Shown piece by piece: positions 40,001 to 49,181 of a stretch of 64,000 bases of DNA. The stretch is from Streptomyces fructofermentans. Lineage in GTDB: Bacteria > Actinomycetota > Actinomycetes > Streptomycetales > Streptomycetaceae. Position numbers and translations under genes: made by a program. The stretch is from the NCBI RefSeq assembly GCF_014651055.1, contig NZ_BMWD01000001.1:668635-732634 (forward strand), in the 5' to 3' direction. The notes under the pieces are model-generated. The model was not told where the DNA came from. It made no database searches and worked only from the letters and a program-made list of their open reading frames with translations. Position 1 is the stretch's first letter; every line of letters starts with the position of its first letter.

Positions 40001-40875
40001 CTCTCCTTCGCCTCGGCGAGGACCTTCTCCGCCTCGGCGCGCGCCTCGCGCAGGGCCGTCTCGGCCTCGCTGGCGCGCTGCTCGGCGGCCCGGCTCAGCT
40101 CGGTGGCCTGGCGGCGCGCGCTGTCCGACTCCGTCGCGGTCGAGTTGCGCAGCTGCTCGGCGTGGTCGGTGGCCTCCTGGGCCTGGCTCGACGCCGCGTT
40201 CAGCAGCCGCTCGGCGTCGGTGCGGGCGCGGCGCAGCAGCGCCTCGGCCTCGGACCTGGCCCGCTCGGCGTCGCTCTGCAGCCGCTGGCGTGCCTCGGAG
40301 GCCACGCGCTCGGCCTCGGAGCGGGCGGCGGCCAGCGCCTGGTCGGCCTCACCGCGCGACTCCTCCAGGAGACGGCGGGCCTGCTGCTCGCTGCGGGCGC
40401 GGAGCTGCTCGGCCCACGCCACGTTCTCGTTGACGTGCGCCTCGACGGTCTGCCGGCGCTCCGACAGCTCCTGGTCGAGCTGCTGGCGACGGGTGACCGC
40501 CTCCTGGTGCAGCTCCGCCTGGAGGCGGGCCGCCTGCTCGGCGTGCTCCTGGAGGATGCGCTGCGTCTGCGCGCGGGTCTGGCTCAGCTCCCGCTCGGCG
40601 TCCTGGCGCAGCTGATCCGCCTGCATCTGGGCATTGCGGAGCATCTGCTCGGCCTGGTAGCCCATGTCGGCACTGTCGTAGGCAGGCCGGGTCGCCAGAT
40701 TGCGGCGCGCCTCGTGCAGCTTGGCGCGCAGCACCTCGACCTGATAGCCGAGATCCTCGGCGTGCTGGACGGCCTTCTCCCGCTCGGTCTTCAGCCGTTC
40801 CATCTCGGCCTCGAACCGAGAGAGGTGGTCGACGTCAGCCGCCGGCTCTCGCTCCTGGCGTTCGTAGCCCCGCAC
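37027..40875 (-). CDS. scy: Scy, giant coiled-coil polarity scaffold
   Basis: This protein has 1282 residues, nearly all coiled coil. It begins VRGYERQEREPAADVDHLSR and has a globular-free repeat of hendecad type, seen as many variants of AERLRSEA and EAERVRSEA; the family is known for a 51-residue repeat. Scy gathers DivIVA and FilP at hyphal tips and sets where tips form. The GTG start at 40875 fits the family's N-terminus better than an in-frame start 16 codons upstream. The strong repeat makes the opposite strand look open over 3.5 kb as well. Confidence 0.94.
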   Translation of the reverse strand: MRGYERQEREPAADVDHLSRFEAEMERLKTEREKAVQHAEDLGYQVEVLRAKLHEARRNLATRPAYDSADMGYQAEQMLRNAQMQADQLRQDAERELSQTRAQTQRILQEHAEQAARLQAELHQEAVTRRQQLDQELSERRQTVEAHVNENVAWAEQLRARSEQQARRLLEESRGEADQALAAARSEAERVASEARQRLQSDAERARSEAEALLRRARTDAERLLNAASSQAQEATDHAEQLRNSTATESDSARRQATELSRAAEQRASEAETALREARAEAEKVLAEAKESAAKALAGAESVNEQRTRTAKEQVARLVSEATKEAEAVKAEAEQSLADAKAAAEKIVAEAGDSARSLTAEETASQLAKAARTAEDVLDKASEEAKSTTRAAAEEAERIRSEAEAEADRLRAQAHDIAEELKGAAKDDTKEYRAKTVELQEEARRLRGEAEQLRADAVSEGERIRSEARREAVQQIEEAARTAEELLGKAKADADELRSNATTESQRVRTEAIERATSLRRQAEETLERTRAEAERNREEAVEQVEGIKADAERAVRELHEDAERAIAARHAEAADELTRLHTEAEERLASAEQALTDARAEAQRIRREAAEETDRLRGEAAERIRTLQAQAEAEAERLRTEAAADASASRAEGESLAVRLRSEAAAEAERLKSEAQDTADRVRSEAQAAAERLATEAAEALAAAQEEAVRRRREAEELLGAARQEADQERERAREQSEELLASARKRVEEAQTEAVRLVEEADRRATEMVSAAEQTAQQVRDAVSGLHEQAQDEISGLRSAAEHAADRTRTEAQEEADRVRADAYAERERAAEDGNRVRREAQQESEAAKALAERTVSEAISESERLRSDASEFAQRVRTEASEATATAEDDASRTRAEAREDANRLRSDAATQADNLISEARSEAERLAAETNAEAERVRSESVSKAEQLISDAKGDAERLRAEASDTVGSAQQHAERVRSEAQRLRSEAADEAERVTTAAREEAERTLDEARKDANKRRSEAAEQVDTLITETAAEADKLLSESQQTAHKTTADAEAQADTMVGAARNEAERLVSEATVEGNSLVERARTDADELLVGARRDATAIRERAEELRDRITGEIEDLHERARRESAETMKAAGDRCDALIKAAEDQLKEAEAKKKDLVSEASSEASKVRIAAVRKAEGLLKEAEQKKAALIAEAEGIRQEAVREARAAVEEGKRELEVLVRRREDINAEISRVQDVLEALESFEAPTGGKDGGVKAGAAAGATRSSGKTSES

Positions 40876-41106
40876 TGCGCGGTCCCATCCGTCCCCTGGT
40901 CGCAAGTCTCTCCAAACGAGCACCGTCCATCCGCCGGACGGGGCCCCCGGGGAATGGTGTCAGATCAACGGCGGAGCACGGGGTGCTGCCCCGACGCTCG
41001 TCCCCCGAAACCTGGACCCCGGCCCTCGGATCCTGACGAAGAGGACCCGGACCGCCCCGAAGAGGCGACGGCCGTGCCCAACCCTACCGGCCCAGATATA
41101 CGGAGG

Positions 41107-41547
41107 TCAGTGCTCAGGTGACTCAACGGGTGCCGAAGTGACCAGTTCTGTCAGGACACCGTGGCAATCCTTCGGGTGCAGGAACGTGATCCGGGAGCCC
41201 ATCGAACCCGTGCGCGGCTCGTCGTACAGCACCCGTACGCCCTTCTCCCGGATGTCGGCCGCGTCCCCGTCGACGTCCGCCGTGCCGAAGGCGATGTGAT
41301 GCACGCCCTCGCCGTTCTTCGCCAGCCACTTCCCGACGGCGGAGTCCTCGCGGGTGGGCTCCAGGAGCTGGAGGTAGGAGGCGCCGCCGTCGGAGGTCCC
41401 GTTGATCCTGAGCATGGCCTCCCGCACGCCCTGCTCCTCGTTGACCTCGGAGTGGTGCACCTCGAAGCCGTACGTGGCCCGGTAGAACTCGACGGTGGCG
41501 TCGAGGTCGAAACAGGCGATCCCGATGTGGTCGATTCGCGTCAGCAT
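41107..41547 (-). CDS. mce: Methylmalonyl-CoA epimerase
   Basis: This 146-residue vicinal-oxygen-chelate fold enzyme swaps (R)- and (S)-methylmalonyl-CoA. Metal ligands are the histidine of IDHIGIA, the central histidine of GVHHIAFG and the glutamate in CHGVLTELV, and NEEQGVREAML is typical. It is divergent from the thiolase-meaB unit, which points to shared work in propionate and branched-chain acyl-CoA metabolism. Confidence 0.95.
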   Translation of the reverse strand: MLTRIDHIGIACFDLDATVEFYRATYGFEVHHSEVNEEQGVREAMLRINGTSDGGASYLQLLEPTREDSAVGKWLAKNGEGVHHIAFGTADVDGDAADIREKGVRVLYDEPRTGSMGSRITFLHPKDCHGVLTELVTSAPVESPEH

Positions 41548-41693
41548 GGTGTCAGTGCAGCGCTCCCGACGTGGTTACGCAACGTGCGCGCGATCACACT
41601 CCGCGCCGGATGACTGCCGGCGTACCGCTCAGTACATTCGAGTAAACCCTCGTTCACTCCTCAGCTGTGCAAGCTGGAAGGGGATCGCTCCTC

Positions 41694-42896
41694 ATGTCTG
41701 GAACGAACAGCACCACCTCCGTCGTCGTCGCGGGTGCACGCACCCCGATGGGACGGCTGCTCGGCTCACTGAAGTCATTCTCCGGAGCCGACCTCGGTGG
41801 TTTCGCGATCAAGGCCGCCCTCGACCGTGCGGGGATCGGCGGCGACCAGGTGCAGTACGTGATCATGGGCCAGGTCCTGCAGGCCGGGGCGGGGCAGATC
41901 CCGGCCCGCCAGGCCGCGGTCAAGGCCGGCATCCCGATGAGCGTCCCGGCGCTCACGATCAACAAGGTCTGCCTGTCGGGCCTGGACGCCATCGCCCTCG
42001 CGGACCAGCTCATCCGCGCGGGTGAGTTCGACATCGTCGTCGCCGGTGGCCAGGAGTCCATGACCAACGCGCCGCACCTGCTCCCCAAGTCCCGGGAGGG
42101 CTACAAGTACGGCGCGATCGAGATGCTCGACGCCATGGCGTACGACGGTCTCACCGACGCGTTCGAGAACATCGCCATGGGCGAGTCCACCGAGAAGCAC
42201 AACACGCGGCTCGGCATCCGGCGGCCCGAGCAGGACGAGTTCTCCGCCCTGTCGCACCAGCGGGCGGCCGCCGCGCAGAAGAACGGCGTCTTCGAGGCCG
42301 AGATCACGCCCGTGGAGATTCCGCAGCGGCGCGGCGACGCCGTCGTCCTCAGCAAGGACGAGGGCATCCGCGCCGAGACGACCGCCGAGTCGCTCGGCAA
42401 GCTGCGGCCCGCGTTCGCGAAGGACGGCACCATCACCGCCGGCTCCGCCTCGCAGATCTCCGACGGCGCGGCCGCCGTGGTCGTCATGAGCAAGGCCAAG
42501 GCGCAGGAGCTCGGACTGGAGTGGATCGCCGAGATCGGCGCCCACGGGAACGTCGCCGGACCGGACAACTCTTTGCAGTCGCAGCCGTCGAACGCGATCC
42601 AGCACGCGCTGAAGAAGGAGGGCATCGGCGTCGAGGATCTTGACCTGATCGAGATCAACGAGGCCTTCGCCGCCGTCGCCGTCCAGTCGATGAACGACCT
42701 CGGCGTCACCACGGAAAAGGTGAACGTCAACGGCGGCGCCATCGCCCTCGGCCACCCGATCGGCATGTCCGGCGCGCGGCTCGTGCTGCACCTCGCGCTG
42801 GAGCTGAAGCGCCGGGGCGGCGGGGTGGGCGCCGCCGCACTGTGCGGCGGCGGCGGGCAGGGCGACGCGCTGATCCTGCGGGTCCCCAGGGCCTGA
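41694..42896 (+). CDS. Acetyl-CoA C-acetyltransferase (thiolase)
   Basis: This 400-residue enzyme condenses two acetyl-CoA to acetoacetyl-CoA or runs the reverse. The nucleophile is C93 ([11 protein letters not shown]), with H354 ([10 protein letters not shown]) and C384 ([11 protein letters not shown]). The start at [14 protein letters not shown] is chosen for the AAGGGGAT upstream. It is followed by meaB after 43 bases on the same strand. Confidence 0.95.
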   Translation: MSGTNSTTSVVVAGARTPMGRLLGSLKSFSGADLGGFAIKAALDRAGIGGDQVQYVIMGQVLQAGAGQIPARQAAVKAGIPMSVPALTINKVCLSGLDAIALADQLIRAGEFDIVVAGGQESMTNAPHLLPKSREGYKYGAIEMLDAMAYDGLTDAFENIAMGESTEKHNTRLGIRRPEQDEFSALSHQRAAAAQKNGVFEAEITPVEIPQRRGDAVVLSKDEGIRAETTAESLGKLRPAFAKDGTITAGSASQISDGAAAVVVMSKAKAQELGLEWIAEIGAHGNVAGPDNSLQSQPSNAIQHALKKEGIGVEDLDLIEINEAFAAVAVQSMNDLGVTTEKVNVNGGAIALGHPIGMSGARLVLHLALELKRRGGGVGAAALCGGGGQGDALILRVPRA

Positions 42897-42939
42897 CACC
42901 CTTTTTCCCCACGCACAAGAACGAGTGAACGGAGTCGTG

Positions 42940-43896
42940 ATGCAGGACGTCGCCTCGCTGGTGGCCCAGGCCAGGGAAGGCCGGCCGCGTGCCGTGGCCC
43001 GGCTGATCTCCCTGGTGGAGGGGGCGTCCGAGCAGCTCCGCGAGGTCATGGCCGCGCTGGCCCCGCTCGCGGGGAACGCGTACGTCGTGGGGCTCACGGG
43101 GTCGCCCGGAGTCGGCAAGTCGACGTCGACGTCGGCGCTCGTGTCCGCCTACCGGCGGCAGGGGAAGCGGGTCGGGGTGCTCGCCGTCGACCCCTCCTCG
43201 CCGTTCTCCGGCGGGGCGCTGCTCGGTGACCGGGTCCGGATGTCGGAGCACGCCTCCGACCCCGGCGTCTACATCCGGTCGATGGCGACCCGGGGCCACC
43301 TGGGCGGGCTCGCCTGGTCGGCTCCGCAGGCCATCCGCGTCCTGGACGCGGCCGGCTGCGACGTCGTGCTGGTCGAGACCGTGGGCGTCGGGCAGTCCGA
43401 GGTCGAGATCGCCTCGCAGGCGGACACCTCGGTGGTGCTGCTCGCGCCGGGCATGGGTGACGGGATCCAGGCGGCCAAGGCCGGAATCCTGGAGATCGGC
43501 GACGTGTACGTGGTCAACAAGGCCGACCGCGACGGCGCGGACGCGACCGCGCGCGAGCTGAACCACATGCTGGGGCTCGGCGAGTCCCGGGGCGCCGGCG
43601 ACTGGCGGCCGCCGATCGTGAAGACGGTCGCCGCACGCGGCGAGGGCATCGACGAGGTCGTGGAGGCCCTGGAGAAGCACCGCGCCTGGATGGAGGAGCG
43701 CGGGGTGCTCGCCGAGCGGCGGCTCGCCCGTGCCTCGCACGAGGTCGAGACCATCGCGGTCACGGCCCTGCGGGAGCGGATCGGCGACCTCCACGGGGAC
43801 CGTCGGCTGAGCGCCCTGGCCGAACGGATCACCGCGGGCGAACTCGACCCCTACCGGGCCGCCGACGAGCTCGTGGCCGGGCTGACCCGGGGCTGA
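42940..43896 (+). CDS. meaB: Methylmalonyl-CoA mutase-associated GTPase MeaB
   Basis: This 318-residue G3E-family GTPase guards B12-dependent acyl-CoA mutases: it gates loading of adenosylcobalamin and removal of damaged cofactor. Walker A GSPGVGKS is at residues 54-61, the Walker B/Mg site is in VLVETVGVGQSE and the base-recognition motif is NKAD. The ATG at 42940 with ACGGAG upstream is preferred over GTG 42925. Its target mutases may include IcmA in this window; the main methylmalonyl-CoA mutase is not here. Confidence 0.94.
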   Translation: MQDVASLVAQAREGRPRAVARLISLVEGASEQLREVMAALAPLAGNAYVVGLTGSPGVGKSTSTSALVSAYRRQGKRVGVLAVDPSSPFSGGALLGDRVRMSEHASDPGVYIRSMATRGHLGGLAWSAPQAIRVLDAAGCDVVLVETVGVGQSEVEIASQADTSVVLLAPGMGDGIQAAKAGILEIGDVYVVNKADRDGADATARELNHMLGLGESRGAGDWRPPIVKTVAARGEGIDEVVEALEKHRAWMEERGVLAERRLARASHEVETIAVTALRERIGDLHGDRRLSALAERITAGELDPYRAADELVAGLTRG

Positions 43897-43920
43897 GGCC
43901 CGGCGGTCCGGGTCCGGCCG

Positions 43921-43956
43921 CGCCACCCCGGCAGGCGTCGCCACCCCGGCAGGCGT
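43921..43956. repeat. 18-bp direct repeat, two copies
   Basis: CGCCACCCCGGCAGGCGT stands twice head to tail (43921-43938, 43939-43956). The second copy runs into the left arm of the long inverted repeat that follows. Confidence 0.9.
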
Positions 43957-44007
43957 ACGACGATCCGCTCCCGGACGGCGGGAGCGGATCGTCGTACGCC
44001 TGCCGGG
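43945..44007. terminator. Perfect 29-bp inverted repeat between converging genes
   Basis: The arms 43945-43973 and 43979-44007 are perfect complements around GACGG. It lies between the meaB stop (43896) and the stop of the minus-strand PepSY gene (44123), so it can end both. Confidence 0.8.
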
Positions 44008-44036
44008 CCCGGGAGCCTGGACCCGGTGGCATTCAG

Positions 44037-44076
44037 CCGTTGTGCCGTTGTGCCGTTGTGCCGTTGTGCCGTTGTG
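44037..44076. repeat. 8-bp tandem repeat, five copies
   Basis: CCGTTGTG is repeated five times without change at 44037-44076, followed by related CCGTCGGG variants. It lies in the gap after the PepSY gene. Its purity suggests recent slippage and likely variation between strains. Confidence 0.9.
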
Positions 44077-44122
44077 CCGTCGGGCCGTGGGCCGTCGGGC
44101 GTCAGCCGTGAGGCGTGGGCCG

Positions 44123-44824
<702 letters not shown>

Positions 44825-44897
44825 GGTGTTCCTCCGGGATGGTCTGCTTCGGCTTCGTCCGTCGTGGTTCGACGTGGACCAATCTCGCGGAACGACG

Positions 44898-44934
44898 CTG
44901 AAGGCAGCCTGAAGCGGCCTGAAGGGTTCTTCAG
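44898..44934. promoter_or_regulatory. CTGAAG direct repeats, probable response-regulator site
   Basis: CTGAAG occurs at 44898, 44909 and 44919 (spacings of 11 and 10), and its inverse CTTCAG at 44929. Direct repeats at helical-turn spacing are the usual binding pattern of OmpR-type regulators. The site lies between the divergent PepSY gene and the response regulator start, so autoregulation and control of the PepSY gene are both plausible. Confidence 0.6.
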
Positions 44935-44957
44935 CTTCGGTTTGGGAGTCTTGACGC

Positions 44958-45620
44958 ATGCGCCTGTTGATCGTGGAGGACGAGAAGCGGCTCGCCCTGT
45001 CGCTCGCCAAGGGCCTGACGGCCGAGGGGTACGCGGTCGACGTGGTCCACGACGGACTCGAGGGCCTGCACAGGGCCGGCGAGGGCTCGTACGACCTCGT
45101 CGTCCTCGACATCATGCTGCCCGGCATGAACGGCTACCGGGTGTGCGGGGCGCTGCGCGCCGCGGGGCACGACGTGCCGATCCTGATGCTCACCGCCAAG
45201 GACGGCGAGTACGACGAGGCCGAGGGCCTCGACACCGGGGCGGACGACTACCTGACGAAGCCGTTCTCGTACGTCGTGCTGGTGGCCAGGGTCAAGGCGC
45301 TGCTGAGGCGGCGCGGCACCTCGGGGGCCTCGCCCGTGCACGTGCTCGGCGACCTGCGGGTGGACACGGCGGCCCGGCGCGTGTTCCGGGCCGACGAGGA
45401 GATCGCCCTCACGGCCAAGGAGTTCGCGGTCCTCGAACAGCTCGTGGTGCGGCCCGGCGAGGTCGTGTCCAAGGGCGAGATCCTGGAGCACGTCTGGGAC
45501 TTCGCGTACGAGGGGGACCCCAACATCGTCGAGGTCTACGTCAGCACGCTGCGCCGCAAGCTCGGAGCCGCGCTGATCAGGACCGTACGCGGCGCGGGTT
45601 ACCGCCTGGAGGCCCGATGA
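44958..45620 (+). CDS. OmpR-family response regulator
   Basis: This 220-residue regulator has a receiver domain with phospho-acceptor D51 (LVVLDIMLPGMNG) and a winged-helix domain ending VSTLRRKLGAALIRTVRGAGYRLE. The last bases overlap the start of the kinase gene. CTGAAG direct repeats upstream may be its own binding site. Confidence 0.93.
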   Translation: MRLLIVEDEKRLALSLAKGLTAEGYAVDVVHDGLEGLHRAGEGSYDLVVLDIMLPGMNGYRVCGALRAAGHDVPILMLTAKDGEYDEAEGLDTGADDYLTKPFSYVVLVARVKALLRRRGTSGASPVHVLGDLRVDTAARRVFRADEEIALTAKEFAVLEQLVVRPGEVVSKGEILEHVWDFAYEGDPNIVEVYVSTLRRKLGAALIRTVRGAGYRLEAR

Positions 45621-47140
45621 GCCGCTTCCTCGGGTCCGTACGGGCCAGGGCCACGCTCGGCGCGAGTGTCGTCGTCGCCGTGGCGCTCGCGGCGGCGGGC
45701 GCGGCCGTCCTGCTGTCGCTGTGGTCGAACCTGAGCGGACAGGCGGGCACCCAGGCGGAGCGCACCGCGCGGGAGGTGGCGGCCGAACTCGCCGCAGGGC
45801 GCGGATACGCGGACCTCTCCCTGGACGACGAGGACCAGCCCGTGCAGGTCGTCGACGGCGCCGGCCGGCTGGTCGCGGTCACCGAGGACCTGGAGCGGAT
45901 CAGCGGCACCGGTGTCGCGCGGGTGAAGCCGCAGGCCCCGGCACCCGTAGGGGCCGACGCGGCGGACGGCCGGCAGAAGGGCGGGACCGGAGGACCGGGG
46001 GAGCGGGAGGCCCCGGAGGAGCGCGACGACGCCGGGGACCGCGACGACGCCGGGGACCGCGACGAGCCCGAGGAGCCCGAGGAGTCGGACGACGACTCCC
46101 TCGAAGTGGGCGAGATCGGCGACGCGTCCTTCGGCGACGGATCGGCCACGGTCGACGGCGAGACGGCCGACTACCGCTTCGCCACCGTCCCGGTGGAGGT
46201 CGACGGCAGGGGGACGCTCACCGTCCACGCGGGCGCTCCGCTGACCGCGGAGCAGGAGGCCGTCAGCACCGCGCTGACCGTGATGCTGATCGGGTTCCCC
46301 CTGCTCCTGGCCGTGGTGGCCCTGGTGACCTGGCTCGTCACCCGCAGGGCGCTGCGCCCCGTCGAGGGCATCCGCCGGGAGATGGCCGCGATCACCGCGT
46401 CCGAGGACCTCACGCGGCGGGTGCCCGTCCCGGACACCCACGACGAGGTCGCGATGCTGGCGCGCACGACCAACGAGACGCTTGCCGCGCTGGAGCACTC
46501 CGTGGAGCGGCAGCGGCGTTTCGTGGCCGACGCCTCGCACGAACTGCGCAGCCCCATCGCCTCCCTGCGCACGCAGCTCGAAGTGGGGGCCGCGCACCCC
46601 GGACTGCTCGATGTGGACGGGGCGGTGGAGGACACCGTACGGCTGCAGCGGCTGGCCGCAGACCTGCTGCTGCTCGCGCGACTGGACGCGGGGGAGAGGC
46701 CCGCGGACGCGCGTTTCGACCTGGCCGCGCTGGTCCGGGCGGAGGCCGCCCAGCGAGGTGGGGACCGGGTGCCGGTGTCCGTCGACGCGGAGAGCGTCCC
46801 GGTTGCCGGCTCGCGCGGCCAACTGGCGCGGGTGCTGGGCAATCTGCTCGACAACGCCCAGCGGCACACGCGTACGTCGGTCGCCGTGACCGTGCGGCGG
46901 GAGGGGCGCTGGGCGGTCGTCGAGGTCGCCGACGACGGGGCGGGTGTGCCCGCCGGGGAGCGCGAGCGGGTCTTCGAGCGCTTCGTACGGCTCGATGAGG
47001 CCCGGACGCGTGACGACGGCGGGGCCGGCCTGGGCCTGGCCATCGCGCGGGACGTGGCGGTCGGGCACGGTGGTTCGCTCACCGTGCGGGAGGCGGCGGC
47101 GGGCGGAGCCCTGTTCGAACTCCGCCTGCCCTCCGCCTGA
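45617..47140 (+). CDS. Two-component sensor histidine kinase
   Basis: This 507-residue kinase has two membrane segments (about 13-35 and 219-241) enclosing an extracellular domain with a very acidic low-complexity stretch made of two DDAGDR copies and EPEEPEESDDDS. A HAMP domain follows, then H308 (FVADASHELRSPIASL), N-box GNLLDNAQRHT and GLGLAIARD. The acidic stretch is a candidate for cation or peptide sensing. It is coupled to the response regulator by a 4-base overlap. Confidence 0.93.
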   Translation: MSRFLGSVRARATLGASVVVAVALAAAGAAVLLSLWSNLSGQAGTQAERTAREVAAELAAGRGYADLSLDDEDQPVQVVDGAGRLVAVTEDLERISGTGVARVKPQAPAPVGADAADGRQKGGTGGPGEREAPEERDDAGDRDDAGDRDEPEEPEESDDDSLEVGEIGDASFGDGSATVDGETADYRFATVPVEVDGRGTLTVHAGAPLTAEQEAVSTALTVMLIGFPLLLAVVALVTWLVTRRALRPVEGIRREMAAITASEDLTRRVPVPDTHDEVAMLARTTNETLAALEHSVERQRRFVADASHELRSPIASLRTQLEVGAAHPGLLDVDGAVEDTVRLQRLAADLLLLARLDAGERPADARFDLAALVRAEAAQRGGDRVPVSVDAESVPVAGSRGQLARVLGNLLDNAQRHTRTSVAVTVRREGRWAVVEVADDGAGVPAGERERVFERFVRLDEARTRDDGGAGLGLAIARDVAVGHGGSLTVREAAAGGALFELRLPSA

Positions 47141-47143
47141 GCG

Positions 47144-47161
47144 CCGGCCCGCCGGGGCCGG
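47144..47161. terminator. Short hairpin between converging genes
   Basis: CCGGCCC (47144-47150) pairs with GGGCCGG (47155-47161), with an outer GCG/CGC after a bulge. It lies in the 26-base gap between the kinase stop and the absC stop. Confidence 0.5.
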
Positions 47162-47166
47162 TCGCG

Positions 47167-47643
47167 CTACGGACGCCCCCGCTGCCCCCGCAGGTGCTCC
47201 GCGATCGGGGTCAGGGACTTGTGGAGCTCTTCCAGGGCCTCGGGCCGCAGCAGGTCGATGAAGTGCCGCCGAACCGAGGAGACGTGGTGCGGCGAGACCT
47301 TCCGCATGGTTTCGAGGCCGTGGTCCGTGAGAACCGCGTACAGCCCGCGGCGGTCGGACTCGCAGTTCTCCCGCCGGACCAGGTCCGCGTTCTCCATGCG
47401 GGTGATCTGGTGCGAGAGCCTGCTCTTGGACTGGAGGGTGGCGGAGGCGAGGTCGCTCATCCGCATCCGCACGCCCTCCGACTCGGAGAGGTTCACCAGG
47501 ATCTCGTAGTCGTTCATCGTCAGTCCGAACGGCTGGAGGTCCCGTTCGAGCTGGTACGTCAACAGCCTGTTGACCTCCAGGTGGGTGCGCCAGGCGCACT
47601 GCTCCGCATCGGTCAGCCAGCGCGTGGCCGTCTCGGTCTCCAT
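47167..47643 (-). CDS. absC: MarR-family regulator AbsC
   Basis: This 158-residue regulator has a winged helix (SDLASATLQSKSRLSHQITR, then the wing DRRGLYAVLT). Its size, sequence start (METETATRWLTDAEQCAWR) and place after this two-component system match AbsC of S. coelicolor (SCO5405, from memory), a pleiotropic regulator of antibiotic production linked to zinc. The region upstream (47644-47690) is AT-rich for this DNA, with TTCAAC and GTAGAATTCATTCAT stretches, and may hold its own operator. Confidence 0.8.
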   Translation of the reverse strand: METETATRWLTDAEQCAWRTHLEVNRLLTYQLERDLQPFGLTMNDYEILVNLSESEGVRMRMSDLASATLQSKSRLSHQITRMENADLVRRENCESDRRGLYAVLTDHGLETMRKVSPHHVSSVRRHFIDLLRPEALEELHKSLTPIAEHLRGQRGRP

Positions 47644-47735
47644 GAATGAATTCTACCTAAGATGTTGAAAGGCGAACTAGTGAGGGTGGCGTGACGGCGC
47701 GCACACGTTCGACGTCACACTCCGCAGACTACCGC

Positions 47736-48533
47736 TCACAGCCCGAAGCGACGCTGGAGGTCCCCCAGCTGTCCGGGAAGACGCGGTGTGCCGCCTTGCC
47801 CCGGTCCGTGGCCGGGTGCCCCGCCTCCGCCGGGCACCCCGGGCTGGTGCGGGACCGTGCCCGCCGGCTGCTCCGCCATCAGTGCCTCGCTGGACTGGAG
47901 GAGCACCGTACCGGCCCCCACGAACTCGAACTGGTGCTCCTCGCCGGAGGCCCCGCCGAGGCCCGTAAGCGCACGTAGACCGCCCATCACGCCGGTCATG
48001 TAGCCGTGGTCGTAGTGGTGGCACGGCGAGGGGCAGTCGGCCCAGCCCACGAGCGCCTGCGGGTCGACCCGGATCGGCGGTTCCATGAACACCACGGGAC
48101 CGTTCGACGCGGCCACGAAGGTGCCGGTCCCGATCAGGGTCAGGAAGCCGGGCACGATCGACTGCTTGAGCGCGAGAGTTGGCTGAAAAGCGAGGAGGTT
48201 GCCCGAGCGAATGGTCAGGTTGCCCTTGTCCAGGTCGTACGAATTCACATCGAACGCCCGGTCGGCGAGGAGCATCCTGCCCGTGCCCGAGGCCACCACC
48301 CAGTCGCTCGCGTGCAACGGCGAATGGAACGAGGTCCGCACGAGACGGTCGAGACGGCCGTGCCCGATGCCGTTGAAGTCCATCGAGCCGTAGTAGGCGA
48401 TCATCTTGCCCTTCTGCAGGAACCACTCGCTTCCCCTGAGTTCCACGCAGAAGGTGTACGCGTTGACGTTGTCGTCGACGGGCAGGGTGGTCGGGTCGTG
48501 CACGACGGGGCCCGCGCCCGGGTGGGTGGTCAC
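47736..48533 (-). CDS. AIM24 family protein (third of three)
   Basis: This 265-residue beta-rich AIM24/DUF124 protein starts at GTG overlapping the stop of the previous gene. Core strands include WFLQKGKMIAYYGSMDF and VVASGTGRMLLADRAFDV. It is longer than its two neighbours by a Gly/Pro-rich tail (PGVPGGGGAPGHGPGQGG). CPSPCHHYDHGY is a Cys/His cluster absent from the other two. Function is unknown. Confidence 0.85.
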   Translation of the reverse strand: MTTHPGAGPVVHDPTTLPVDDNVNAYTFCVELRGSEWFLQKGKMIAYYGSMDFNGIGHGRLDRLVRTSFHSPLHASDWVVASGTGRMLLADRAFDVNSYDLDKGNLTIRSGNLLAFQPTLALKQSIVPGFLTLIGTGTFVAASNGPVVFMEPPIRVDPQALVGWADCPSPCHHYDHGYMTGVMGGLRALTGLGGASGEEHQFEFVGAGTVLLQSSEALMAEQPAGTVPHQPGVPGGGGAPGHGPGQGGTPRLPGQLGDLQRRFGL

Positions 48534-49180
48534 AGCTTCTCCTCCGACGCCTGGACGTACACCGCTCCGTGGCCGCTCAGTTCGAGCTGGAAGGCCTCGC
48601 CCGAGCCGCGGCCCACCAGGTCGCGCAGACCGAGCGCGGCGGACAGTTTGTTGCGCACGTCCCCGTGGTGGGCGACGTACGCCTGGGGGTCGACGTGCAC
48701 CGGGCGCTGCGGGGTGATCGGGATCTCGACGACCCCGCCGTGCGCCATGACGGCCACGGCGCCGTGGCCCTTGAGGGTCGTGGTGAACAGGCCCTGCCCG
48801 GTGACCTGCCCGCGGACCATGCCCATGACCCCGCCCTGCGAGCCCATGAACATCGTCCCCTGCTCCAGCGTGCCGTCGAAGGCGAGCAGCCGGTCCGCCT
48901 CCACGTACAAGGTGTCGCCCGTGAGGTTGATCACCTGGATGTGGTGGCCGCCGTGCCCGAACAGGACCGTGCCGGAGCCCTCCACGGTCATCAGGGGCGT
49001 CGCCTCGTCCGCGACCCGGCGGCCGATCATCGACATCAGCCCGCCCTGGCCGCCCTGCATGTTGGGGGTGAAGGAGACCTCGCCCTTGTACGCGAGCATC
49101 GCGCCGCGCTGGCTGAACAGCCGGGCGCCCGGCAGCACCGTCGCCTCGATCATCTTGGAATTGACCTCACGGAACGGCAT
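48530..49180 (-). CDS. AIM24 family protein (second of three)
   Basis: This 216-residue protein, MPFREVNSKMIEATVLPGAR, has the AIM24 beta-sandwich pattern (GAMLAYKGEVSFTP, GQGLFTTTLKGHGAVAVM, VHVDPQAYVAHHGDV). It starts one base after the stop of the first gene (TGA-G-ATG) and its stop overlaps the start of the third, so the three are translated as a unit. Confidence 0.87.
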   Translation of the reverse strand: MPFREVNSKMIEATVLPGARLFSQRGAMLAYKGEVSFTPNMQGGQGGLMSMIGRRVADEATPLMTVEGSGTVLFGHGGHHIQVINLTGDTLYVEADRLLAFDGTLEQGTMFMGSQGGVMGMVRGQVTGQGLFTTTLKGHGAVAVMAHGGVVEIPITPQRPVHVDPQAYVAHHGDVRNKLSAALGLRDLVGRGSGEAFQLELSGHGAVYVQASEEKL

Positions 49181-49181
49181 C

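Noticed and set aside
37043..40615. A 3.5-kb open frame on the plus strand opposite scy
   Set aside because: It is a Ser/Ala/Arg-rich mirror of the scy coiled-coil repeat. Codon use at third positions fits scy and not this strand.
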